A stretch of DNA of 19,858 bases, taken from positions 1 through 19,858 of the forward strand of contig JBDHXA010000049.1 in assembly GCA_039810485.1 (NCBI GenBank), given 5' to 3'. Below are positions 8,288 to 14,892 of the stretch, one piece after another; position 1 is the stretch's first letter; each line of letters opens with the position of its first letter. The notes below the pieces were generated by a model, which was not told the DNA's origin, made no database searches, and was given only the letters and a program-made list of their open reading frames with translations. Position numbers and translations under genes: made by a program. The stretch is from JADZAA01 sp039810485. Its GTDB lineage: Bacteria > Bacteroidota > Ignavibacteria > Kapaibacteriales > UBA961.

Positions 8288-9211
8288 ATGAGCATCAGCG
8301 ACCGTGATTATTCATACCGTCAGCCTCAGCGCAATCGTTTCTCGTTTATTACTCCGGTTATCAAATCTCTATTGATAATCAATATCATAATGTTTCTTTT
8401 CAAGGCCTTCTTTATAAGCGCCTTGTCCTATCATGGAATGCCGATTTCCGAGATTTTTGACGCCTATTTTGCTTTGCAGCCGTTGATAGGAGTCGAAAAT
8501 TCACTTTTTTATCCATGGCAGTTAATCACTTATCAGTTTCTACACGCCGGATTTTCACATATTTTCTTCAATATGCTGGCATTGTGGATGTTCGGCACTG
8601 AACTCGAAAATTTATGGGGTTCGCGCCGGTTTCTAATATTTTATTTGTTATGCGGCATAGGAGCCGGTGTTATACAATTGCTTACGCCGCTTCTGCCAGG
8701 AATGCCACCAGCACCAACAATAGGCGCATCTGGAGCAATATTTGGCGTACTTTTAGCTTTTGGGCTTACTTTTCCGAACCGTCCAATTATCATGTTTCCG
8801 TTCTTCTTCCCTATTCCTGCAAAGATTTTCGTTATCATGTATGCGGCAATAGATCTTATCTCAGGTTTGATTGACACTAATTCAGGCGTGGCGCATTTTG
8901 CTCATCTTGGCGGTGCATTTTTCGGATATATGCTCTTGAAACATGGAGACGATCTGCGAATTTTCGAAGGGATAGACAAACTTTTTAGCGTGTTTTCAAG
9001 AAACAAAACAAATCCGAAACGCCAAAATTCAAAATTGAACATAGTGCAAGGCGGGCGCAATAACAGAGGAACCGGCTTATATTATGGAGGCCGTGAAATT
9101 ACAGAAGGCGAAGTGAATTCTATATTAGACAAAATCTCTGCAAAGGGATTTGCCTCGCTAACCGACGAAGAAAAGCGAATACTCTATGAAGTAAGCAAAC
9201 AAAAAGAGTAA
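8288..9211 (+). CDS. Rhomboid-family intramembrane serine protease
   Basis: This 307-residue membrane protein carries the rhomboid catalytic dyad: Ser148 in GASGAIFG (146-153) and His206 in AHFAHLGGAFFG (202-213). The upstream HAGFSHIFFNMLALW segment (86-100) supplies the conserved His and Asn of the oxyanion site. Around six hydrophobic segments lie between about residues 24 and 218. A soluble cytoplasmic tail (about 220-307) ends in a small acidic helical domain, ITEGEVNSILDKISAKG followed by LTDEEKRIL, seen at the end of many bacterial rhomboids. The gene lies 36 bases after pgk and 26 before ispG in the same direction. The substrate cannot be inferred; location beside housekeeping genes implies only cotranscription. 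Confidence 0.92.
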   Translation: MSISDRDYSYRQPQRNRFSFITPVIKSLLIINIIMFLFKAFFISALSYHGMPISEIFDAYFALQPLIGVENSLFYPWQLITYQFLHAGFSHIFFNMLALWMFGTELENLWGSRRFLIFYLLCGIGAGVIQLLTPLLPGMPPAPTIGASGAIFGVLLAFGLTFPNRPIIMFPFFFPIPAKIFVIMYAAIDLISGLIDTNSGVAHFAHLGGAFFGYMLLKHGDDLRIFEGIDKLFSVFSRNKTNPKRQNSKLNIVQGGRNNRGTGLYYGGREITEGEVNSILDKISAKGFASLTDEEKRILYEVSKQKE

Positions 9212-9237
9212 ATATCATTCATTCGACGTTTTCAACA

Positions 9238-10365
9238 ATGCATATAGAGACCATCAATACAAATTCATCTTTCAAAGAAATGCCTTATATTGTCAAGCCT
9301 TTTCGCCGCCGCATAAGCAGACGAATTATGGTTGGCGATATTCCAATGGGCGGTTTGTCGCCGGTAAGCGTTCAAACAATGACCAAAACAAAAACTCACA
9401 ACGTTGAAGCTACTGTTGCCCAAATAAAACTATGCGAAGAGGCAGGCGCCGATATTGTGCGCGTAACAGTCAACGACCGCGAAGCAGCCGATGCCATTGG
9501 CAAAATTGTTCGTCAAGTTCATGTGCCAATTGTAGCCGATATTCATTTTAATCATGTTTTTGCATTAAAAGCAATCGAGGGCGGCGTTGCAAAGGTTCGC
9601 ATAAATCCCGGAAATATAGGCAACCGCGAACGTATTCAGGAAGTGCTTACACAAGCAAAAGAGCGCGACATTCCAATAAGAATAGGCGTTAATTCCGGCT
9701 CGCTTGAGGCAGATATTCTTCAAAAGCATGGCTATCCTACGGCAGAAGCATTATTCGAAAGCGCGATGCGCCATGCGGAAATTGCGGCTGATTGCGGTTT
9801 TGACGATATTGTCATCTCAGTTAAATCAACAGATGTGCGGCTGATGATAGAAGCATATCGCATGATTGCTGAAAAAACTGATTTTCCTCTTCATCTTGGA
9901 GTTACCGAAGCCGGCACTATTCGCGTTGGCACTATCAAATCCGCTGTCGGCATTGGCTCTTTATTAGCCGAGGGGATTGGCGATACTATTCGAGTTTCAC
10001 TGACAGATGTGCCGGAGCGTGAAATTGAAGTTGGAAAAGAAATTCTAAGAACAATCGGCTTGGCACAGCGTAGTGTAGAAATTATTGCTTGTCCTACTTG
10101 CGGACGCCTTGAAGTAGATTTATTTACAATTACAAAACAACTTGAAGATCGTTTAAAAGGCATTAAAAAGCCGGTTAAAATTGCTTTATTGGGCTGTGTT
10201 GTGAATGGACCTGGCGAGGCAAGCGAAGCAGATATTGGAATTGCAGCCGGCAAAGGCGTTGCAATTCTCTATAGAAAAGGCGAGGCAGTACGCCGCATCA
10301 AAGAAGATGAAATTGTCGAGACAATATATGAAGAAGTAATGGCTTTCCAGCCCAAAAATGCTTAA
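9238..10365 (+). CDS. ispG: 4-hydroxy-3-methylbut-2-enyl diphosphate synthase (IspG/GcpE)
   Basis: IspG is the penultimate enzyme of the MEP isoprenoid pathway. It is a 4Fe-4S protein that reductively opens the cyclic diphosphate MEcPP to HMBPP. The N-terminal TIM-barrel part includes VSVQTMTKTKTHN (43-55), GADIVRVTV (70-78), VADIHFNH (99-106) and RINPGNIG (121-128). The C-terminal cluster domain has C285 and C288 in ACPTCGR, C320 in LGCVVNGPGEA, and the conserved E327. The length of 375 is that of the compact E. coli-type enzyme, without the inserted middle domain of the larger form. The start could also be Met15 (9280). A terminator hairpin overlaps the stop codon, making this the last gene of its series. 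Confidence 0.96.
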   Translation: MHIETINTNSSFKEMPYIVKPFRRRISRRIMVGDIPMGGLSPVSVQTMTKTKTHNVEATVAQIKLCEEAGADIVRVTVNDREAADAIGKIVRQVHVPIVADIHFNHVFALKAIEGGVAKVRINPGNIGNRERIQEVLTQAKERDIPIRIGVNSGSLEADILQKHGYPTAEALFESAMRHAEIAADCGFDDIVISVKSTDVRLMIEAYRMIAEKTDFPLHLGVTEAGTIRVGTIKSAVGIGSLLAEGIGDTIRVSLTDVPEREIEVGKEILRTIGLAQRSVEIIACPTCGRLEVDLFTITKQLEDRLKGIKKPVKIALLGCVVNGPGEASEADIGIAAGKGVAILYRKGEAVRRIKEDEIVETIYEEVMAFQPKNA

Positions 10366-10381
10366 TAAGCATTTTATTTTT
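10355..10381 (+). terminator. Rho-independent terminator overlapping the ispG stop
   Basis: The 9-bp arms AAAATGCTT (10355-10363) and AAGCATTTT (10367-10375) enclose a 3-base loop and are followed by a T-rich tail to 10381. The ispG TAA (10363-10365) lies at the tip. Because ispG and the glycosyltransferase gene converge here, the AT-rich hairpin may work in both directions. Confidence 0.7.
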
Positions 10382-10428
10382 CAATGAAAACAACAAACGA
10401 ACTAATTCAAATCTTTCTTTTTAACAGA

Positions 10429-11637
10429 TTAACTTTTAATTGCATTATGCAGATGTGAAGGGAGCGCGTCCAAAGCTCTCTGCGCATTATGCTTCCATGA
10501 ATACATTGTTTCAGCGTCGGCTCGAGCTGCCCTGCCAAGCGATATCGCAAGCTGATTATCATTCAAAACAAAGGCAATAGCATCAGCAATCGCCTGTGGA
10601 TTTCGTTGCGGTATAATAATTCCATTCTCACGATTGCGTATAATTTTGCCAATCTGACCAACGCCAGATGCAATTATAGGCTTGCCCATTCCCATATATT
10701 CGAACAACTTAGTTGGTGAGCCAAAAAATGCTGTTCCGTCGGTGTTTTCAGTGTGCGGACTAAGCAATATTTCACAAGCTGCAAGGTATTTCGGCACAGC
10801 CGTATGTTGAACCGAACCGGTTAATGTTGCATGATGCTCCACTCCGTCACGACGAATAATTTCTTCGACAGTTCTTCGAAGTTTCCCATCGCCTATTAAG
10901 ACAAAATGAACGTCAGGATTTTTTTTTATTGCTGGTAACACGCTTGACGCAAGCACTTCGACGCCATGCCATTCGCCAAAAGTTCCTACAAAACCGCAAA
11001 GGCGCTTTCCTTTCCATTTTTCGCGATATTCCAATGGTATTGTTTTTTGCATTTCATCTTGTGAAATATCAGCGCGAAAAGCATGAATATCGGCTCCATT
11101 TGGGTTTACCGTGATTTTCTCTGGCGGCAAATCAAATAATCTTGTCAGATCCTGCTTCAGCACATCTGAAACCACCAAAATTGCATCTGCTTGTGCAAAT
11201 TGAAATTCCTCGCTTCTTCGCAATAATTTTTCAAAGACAACAAAGCCCCAGTTTTTTTTCCACCACCATTCGCTGTTGTTGGCTTCAAGCAATAACGGCA
11301 ATCGGTATTTTTTTGCAATTATTGAAGTTGCATAGATGTATTCGCTATGGCGCTGATACAATACATCGGGTTTGAATTCTTCAATTATTTTTGGAAGTTC
11401 TCTCTCTAAAATAGTATTATAAGAAATAGATGGAAATTCAGGAAAATTCTGAAATCGAGGCGAATATGGAATATGGAAAAAACGGTAACGCCCCGGTTCG
11501 AAACACGGCGCTGACGCCGTTAGAGCTACATTATGGCCAAGTTCCTGCAATCCATCAAGAAAACCGGCTATATGCGAGAATGAACCGCCTGTGCGCAATG
11601 ACCCAAAAAAATCAGTCCTAATAAAAAGAATGTTCAT
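10429..11637 (-). CDS. Glycosyltransferase family 4 (GT-B fold)
   Basis: The 402-residue protein is a retaining GT-B glycosyltransferase of the group-1 type. Its N-terminal Rossmann half has the acceptor-side glycine motif LRTGGSFSHIAGF (14-26). The C-terminal half has FVGTFGEWHGV (216-226), LIGDGKLRR (247-255) and the donor-site SPTKLFEYMGMGKPII (307-322), with E313 as the second Glu of the EX7E pattern; the first position is Phe305 rather than Glu. NGIIIP (338-343) closes the site. It probably adds a nucleotide-sugar-derived residue to a lipid-linked glycan. It lies 115 bases after the unknown membrane gene and epimerase in the same direction, pointing to a surface-polysaccharide cluster. 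Donor and acceptor are unknown. Confidence 0.85.
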   Translation of the reverse strand: MNILFIRTDFFGSLRTGGSFSHIAGFLDGLQELGHNVALTASAPCFEPGRYRFFHIPYSPRFQNFPEFPSISYNTILERELPKIIEEFKPDVLYQRHSEYIYATSIIAKKYRLPLLLEANNSEWWWKKNWGFVVFEKLLRRSEEFQFAQADAILVVSDVLKQDLTRLFDLPPEKITVNPNGADIHAFRADISQDEMQKTIPLEYREKWKGKRLCGFVGTFGEWHGVEVLASSVLPAIKKNPDVHFVLIGDGKLRRTVEEIIRRDGVEHHATLTGSVQHTAVPKYLAACEILLSPHTENTDGTAFFGSPTKLFEYMGMGKPIIASGVGQIGKIIRNRENGIIIPQRNPQAIADAIAFVLNDNQLAISLGRAARADAETMYSWKHNAQRALDALPSHLHNAIKS

Positions 11638-11752
11638 TGTTCTAAATAAACTCCTTGCTTTCTTAATTCTGCTTTGCCATTAAATATTTATTTCATCCGT
11701 TGCACTTCACTGTTGAATTTTCGATACAAATATATTTATGGGATATTTCTAA

Positions 11753-12142
11753 TTAAATAATTCGTATCCAAGTTCGACAAACTAACAACAAGCCAGTTAT
11801 TAACTCTATAATCAACGATGTAACAACTGAAAATAAAGTGCGAAAAGGAGTAATTTCTTTTGTATTTCCTGTTTCATCAGCAAACAAACCGCGGCGTTTT
11901 CCTGCAAGAAGCATAACAACTGAAATGATGCCAAAATAGCGCTGGAGCTCTAATGAATATGCGCCAAATATTATCAGTTTTGATGAATTATTTCGCAGAA
12001 GTTTCACCGATTGTCCAAAAGACATTAACTGCTTTTCTGAAAATGGGAAAACAGGTGTATCCATTGGCAGGTTTTGCAGTTCGAGGATAATTTGAGCGTT
12101 TCCAGAGAAAAGAAATAGAGAAGTGATTGATTTTGCCGACAT
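11753..12142 (-). CDS. Small hypothetical membrane protein next to the epimerase
   Basis: I do not recognise this 129-residue protein. The N-terminal third is soluble and could be amphipathic. Two hydrophobic stretches follow, at about 66-82 (around FGIISVVMLLAGK) and 104-125 (LFSVVTSLIIELITGLLLV), separated by a charged loop with KRRGLFADETGN. The ATG at 12142 follows directly on the last base of the epimerase stop codon with no gap, which supports translational coupling and a real gene. Another minus-strand frame (11988-12221) overlaps it and is probably a shadow. Its place between a sugar-nucleotide epimerase and a glycosyltransferase suggests a role in glycan assembly at the inner membrane, which is inference only. 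Confidence 0.55.
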   Translation of the reverse strand: MSAKSITSLFLFSGNAQIILELQNLPMDTPVFPFSEKQLMSFGQSVKLLRNNSSKLIIFGAYSLELQRYFGIISVVMLLAGKRRGLFADETGNTKEITPFRTLFSVVTSLIIELITGLLLVCRTWIRII

Positions 12143-13084
12143 TTATGCGATAATTAATTTTTGTTTGAAATATTCGAGTGTTTTTAACAAACCGTCGCGA
12201 CGATTCACTTTGGGCTGCCATTGCAGCAGCGATTGAGCTCGTGTAATGTCCGGCTGCCGCACTTTTGGATCGTCGGCCGGCAAATCTTTGAACACAATTT
12301 TACTTGAAGATCTGGAAATTTCGATAATTTCCTGAGCAAGTTCTAACATTGTTAATTCGTCGGGATTGCCAATATTGATCGGATCACATTCGTCAGACTG
12401 AAGCAAACGGCAAATTCCTTCCACAAGGTCATCAACATAACAAACAGATCTGGTTTGACTTCCATCTCCAAAAACTGTTACTTGCTCGTTGCGGAGTGCT
12501 TGCGACATAAAAGCTGGTATGGCGCGGCCGTCTTCTATTCTCATTCTCGGACCGAAGGTGTTAAATATTCGGATTATTCTGGTTTCTACATTATGATAGC
12601 GATGATATGCCATTGTCATTGCTTCTGCAAAGCGTTTTGCCTCATCGTAAACTCCTCGATAACCAACGGGATTTACATTGCCCCAATAACTTTCCGGCTG
12701 CGGATGAATAAGCGGATCGCCATACACTTCCGAAGTGCTTGCAAGTAAAAAACGCGCATTTTTTGCTTTTGCCAAACCAAGTGTTTTGTGCGTTCCCAAT
12801 GAGCCGACTTTCAATGTTTGAATAGGTAGGCGCAGATAGTCAATTGGAGATGCAGGCGAAGCAAAATGAAGAATATAATCCAACTCTCCAGCTATGTATG
12901 TGTAATTCGTAACATCATGATGCACGAATGTAAATCGGTTGTGACCAATTAAATGTGCAATATTATCTGGCGAACCTGTAATAAAATTATCCATGCATAT
13001 TACTTTGTCGCCTTGAGCAATAAATCTATCACATAGATGCGAGCCGAGAAAACCGGCTCCGCCGGTGATAAGCACTCGAGCCAT
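12143..13084 (-). CDS. UDP-glucuronate decarboxylase-like NAD-dependent epimerase/dehydratase
   Basis: This extended short-chain dehydrogenase has 313 residues. It has the NAD-binding GGAGFLG motif (8-14), an acidic Asp at 32 after the second strand that suggests NAD preference, STSEVYGDP (116-124), and the catalytic pair Tyr146 and Lys150 in GYRGVYDEAKR. RIFNTFGPRM (172-181), FGDGSQTRS (205-213) and CYVDDLVEG (215-223) follow the UDP-xylose synthase pattern. The likely reaction is UDP-glucuronate to UDP-xylose; other UDP-sugar epimerase activities are possible. The stop abuts the start of a small membrane gene, and a GT4 follows, so its product probably feeds a surface glycan. A transposon-like element ends 40 bases before its ATG and may affect its promoter. 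Confidence 0.85.
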   Translation of the reverse strand: MARVLITGGAGFLGSHLCDRFIAQGDKVICMDNFITGSPDNIAHLIGHNRFTFVHHDVTNYTYIAGELDYILHFASPASPIDYLRLPIQTLKVGSLGTHKTLGLAKAKNARFLLASTSEVYGDPLIHPQPESYWGNVNPVGYRGVYDEAKRFAEAMTMAYHRYHNVETRIIRIFNTFGPRMRIEDGRAIPAFMSQALRNEQVTVFGDGSQTRSVCYVDDLVEGICRLLQSDECDPINIGNPDELTMLELAQEIIEISRSSSKIVFKDLPADDPKVRQPDITRAQSLLQWQPKVNRRDGLLKTLEYFKQKLIIA

Positions 13085-13119
13085 AATGTAATTATGTAAT
13101 TATATGTTTAAAAGTATAA

Positions 13120-13124
13120 TAAAA
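13120..13124. repeat. Left target-site duplication (TAAAA) of the transposon-like element
   Basis: TAAAA immediately precedes the left terminal repeat and is matched exactly by TAAAA at 13317-13321, just outside the right repeat. The DNA is AT-rich, so a chance match is possible, but exact placement at both ends favours a true 5-bp duplication. Confidence 0.6.
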
Positions 13125-13316
13125 TGAGCCCACTCCGAAAAGTCGGATATATTTCAAATCAAAGAAAACATGGTGAAAATGTACAGTTTTTACTCGTTTT
13201 ATAAGAGAAAAACGGCAAAAAAGCGACTTTTTTAGCTCTTAGAAGAGATGTTTTTTTGAAAAACAGCGAATCTTTCGTCTGCAATTTTTATAAAATACCT
13301 TTTCGGAGTGGGCTCA
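13125..13316. mobile_element. 192-bp non-autonomous transposon-like element (MITE)
   Basis: The element is bounded by perfect 18-bp terminal inverted repeats, TGAGCCCACTCCGAAAAG at 13125-13142 and its reverse complement at 13299-13316, flanked by TAAAA duplications. It has no useful ORF. Its left end is identical over 26 bases (13124-13149) to sequence starting at 19786, including a small CCGA-AAAG-TCGG hairpin that the right end lacks, so the two ends differ inside the repeat. Internal features are an A-tract/T-tract inverted repeat (13217-13233) and a CTCT/AGAG stem near 13240. It begins 5 bases after the DUF4349 stop and ends 40 bases before the epimerase start. The size, repeats and duplication fit a MITE mobilised in trans. 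The transposase family is not assigned. Confidence 0.75.
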
Positions 13317-13321
13317 TAAAA
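13317..13321. repeat. Right target-site duplication (TAAAA) of the transposon-like element
   Basis: This is the exact partner of 13120-13124, directly outside the right terminal repeat. Five bases further on (13327) is the stop codon of the DUF4349 gene, so the insertion spared that reading frame. Confidence 0.6.
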
Positions 13322-13326
13322 TTCAT

Positions 13327-14223
13327 TTAATCTAATTTTTTCTTTCTCTTGAAAAATCGTATCAATCTAGGCAGTAATATAATAACTGAAACAGCAAAGA
13401 CTAAAAACGGCCATATACTTACGATAATCACTAAAACTGTTAATACAGCATTCCAGCCCCATGCCAAGCCATTTAATATTCGCGATCCGAAACTATCTTC
13501 GGGCATGGCAATGGTTGATGGTTCATACCATACTACGTCAATTGTGGAATATTGAACTTGATTTGACAAATATTTTAATCGTCCTTGCGCAGATTCTATT
13601 TCTGAGCGAACCAATCCAATTTTATCTTCAATTTCAAGTATTTCTGCTGTACTTTTTGCTTGCTTCAGCAGTTCACGATACCGATTTTCCACATCTTTTT
13701 TTGCAGCCATCCGAGCTGATATATCAATAAAATCGGCAGTTACATCATCGGTCTTAATATTTTTGCTTTCGACTATTGGCGCAGATGATGCAATGCTAGC
13801 TACTGCTTCATTAAATTTATCGGCAGGCACACGAAATGACGCTGAAATTTGCTGCGAGTATGTATCGCGGGTAAATTCTTCGTGTGCAGTGTAGCCGCCA
13901 GTTTTATCAATCGCGTCATGAATGCTTTTCGTGGTTTTATTCAGATTTTCCACACGCAAATGAAGTTCTGCGGTTGAAATGAGCTTCCTTTGCTGTGCGC
14001 CGTTATTTTCAGTTAATAATTGAAATTCATTATCGCCTGTATGACTTTCATTTGCAGAGGATTGTGATTGTGCATAGCTGCTGTTCGATTCAGATGCAGA
14101 CAACGATTTTTGCTTACCCAATCCAATTGCTGGCATTGCAGATTCATTGCTTGAACCATTGCCGCAACCGACGACAAACAGAAAAAAGGATATTCCTATT
14201 AATATAGGAAATGATGTTTTCAT
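13327..14223 (-). CDS. DUF4349-domain lipoprotein
   Basis: The 298-residue product starts with a lipoprotein signal peptide with lipobox VVGC (17-20), so Cys20 would be lipidated. A Ser/Asn-rich linker (about 21-75) follows, then the DUF4349 region (about 78-290). This contains a beta-rich part with SASFRVPADKFNEAV (127-141), a DFIDISARM segment (164-172), a coiled coil (about 172-222) and a conserved LSNQVQYSTIDV (219-230). A C-terminal hydrophobic hairpin (about 250-288) and a basic tail KRKKKLD end the protein, implying that it is anchored in the inner membrane as well as lipidated. The family function is unknown. It starts 11 bases after a small membrane gene, probably in one transcript. 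Lnt, which completes lipoprotein acylation, is encoded nearby on the other strand. Confidence 0.85.
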   Translation of the reverse strand: MKTSFPILIGISFFLFVVGCGNGSSNESAMPAIGLGKQKSLSASESNSSYAQSQSSANESHTGDNEFQLLTENNGAQQRKLISTAELHLRVENLNKTTKSIHDAIDKTGGYTAHEEFTRDTYSQQISASFRVPADKFNEAVASIASSAPIVESKNIKTDDVTADFIDISARMAAKKDVENRYRELLKQAKSTAEILEIEDKIGLVRSEIESAQGRLKYLSNQVQYSTIDVVWYEPSTIAMPEDSFGSRILNGLAWGWNAVLTVLVIIVSIWPFLVFAVSVIILLPRLIRFFKRKKKLD

Positions 14224-14234
14224 AGTAAAACGTT

Positions 14235-14447
14235 CTATGGTTTGTTAGAAAAATACTTTTTCTCAACGTACTTCATAAAAAAGACAATACCGATATTGCA
14301 AACAACCAAACAACTAAAACCAATAAGATAAAGCCAGTTCGATGTTATAAAATAGCTGATAAAGAAAGCTGTTGCCGCAAGAAAATTCGTAATGATTAAC
14401 GTACGGAATGCTTTTTGCATCTTTAACGATGTAGAATTGTCATTCAT
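14235..14447 (-). CDS. Small two-helix membrane protein
   Basis: This 70-residue hypothetical protein has two hydrophobic segments (about 17-31, IITNFLAATAFFISY, and 37-56, WLYLIGFSCLVVCNIGIVFF) with a basic C-terminus. It lacks a cleavable signal. The ATG at 14447 has no obvious ribosome-binding site. The TAG stop lies 11 bases before the DUF4349 gene start, and the close spacing and membrane character support a real cotranscribed gene. I do not recognise a family. Confidence 0.55.
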   Translation of the reverse strand: MNDNSTSLKMQKAFRTLIITNFLAATAFFISYFITSNWLYLIGFSCLVVCNIGIVFFMKYVEKKYFSNKP

Positions 14448-14576
14448 TTTGAAATATGTATATGTAGAACATTTGCAAAATTACGGAAATCAACGTCTTT
14501 TGACGATTTTAACAGCGCAGACCCTCTCTCTTTTGATTACCAACGTCTCGTCTTAGTCATAAAATTTGACATTATA

Positions 14577-14608
14577 TTTGTTTGTATTCAAGTAAACACG
14601 TATTTTTG
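14577..14608 (+). promoter_or_regulatory. Bacteroidota-type promoter for the tRNA gene
   Basis: TTTG (14577-14580), exactly 20 bases and TATTTTTG (14601-14608) match the Bacteroidota primary sigma consensus TTTG-N19-21-TAnnTTTG. It ends 13 bases before the tRNA, so transcription would start just upstream of the mature 5' end. Both the fit and the location are good. The match also hints at the phylum. Confidence 0.55.
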
Positions 14609-14621
14609 TACTCTCTTATTC

Positions 14622-14694
14622 GCCACGTTAGCTCAGCTGGCAGAGCAGCTGATTTGTAATCAGCAGGTCGTTGGTTCAAATCCGACACGTGGCT
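14622..14694 (+). tRNA. tRNA-Thr (anticodon TGT)
   Basis: A full cloverleaf can be folded. The acceptor stem pairs GCCACGT (14622-14628) with ACGTGGC (14687-14693). The D-arm uses GCTC/GAGC, and the anticodon stem GCTGA/TCAGC holds the loop TTTGTAA with anticodon TGT at 14655-14657. The 5-base variable loop is AGGTC, and the T-arm is GTTGG-TTCAAAT-CCGAC with one T-G pair. The 3' CCA is not encoded (TCAACA follows), so it must be added. It reads ACA codons, and ACG by wobble. Confidence 0.97.
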
Positions 14695-14702
14695 CAACAA
14701 AC

Positions 14703-14742
14703 AAGCTCTTTATAAGTCGATGACTTGCAAAGAGCTTTTTTT
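14703..14742 (+). terminator. Rho-independent terminator of the tRNA gene
   Basis: The arms AAGCTCTTT (14703-14711) and AAAGAGCTT (14729-14737) form a 9-bp stem. Inside it, AAGTC and GACTT can pair as a second stem, and a run of T to 14742 follows. It lies 8 bases after the tRNA and suggests a single-gene tRNA transcript. Confidence 0.8.
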
Positions 14743-14800
14743 ATGTGCGGTGTAAATTCCGACAAGCAGTATTTTTGAATTCATTAAAGAAATAATTACT

Positions 14801-14832
14801 TTTACATACCGATGAAATAAATTGTAATTTTG
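14801..14832 (+). promoter_or_regulatory. Possible promoter of lnt
   Basis: TAATTTTG (14825-14832) matches the TAnnTTTG -7 box, with TTTA (14801-14804, one mismatch to TTTG) 20 bases upstream. This would give a leader of about 50 bases before the lnt ATG. It is weaker than the tRNA promoter, and such AT-rich motifs can occur by chance. Confidence 0.35.
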
Positions 14833-14892
14833 TTAAAAAATCACACCACTTTTCAACTTTCATTTTTCTTAAAACTTCGTGTAATTTAATTG

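Noticed and set aside
11988..12221. Alternative 77-residue minus-strand ORF overlapping the epimerase end and the unknown membrane gene
   Set aside because: It runs out of frame through the conserved epimerase C-terminus. The 129-residue frame has a coupled start and hydrophobic segments, so it is preferred.
13217..13250. A-tract/T-tract inverted repeat and CTCT/AGAG stem inside the MITE considered as a small RNA or terminator
   Set aside because: The stems are short and A/T-rich, and no promoter or neighbouring gene gives them a role. They are treated as internal element sequence.
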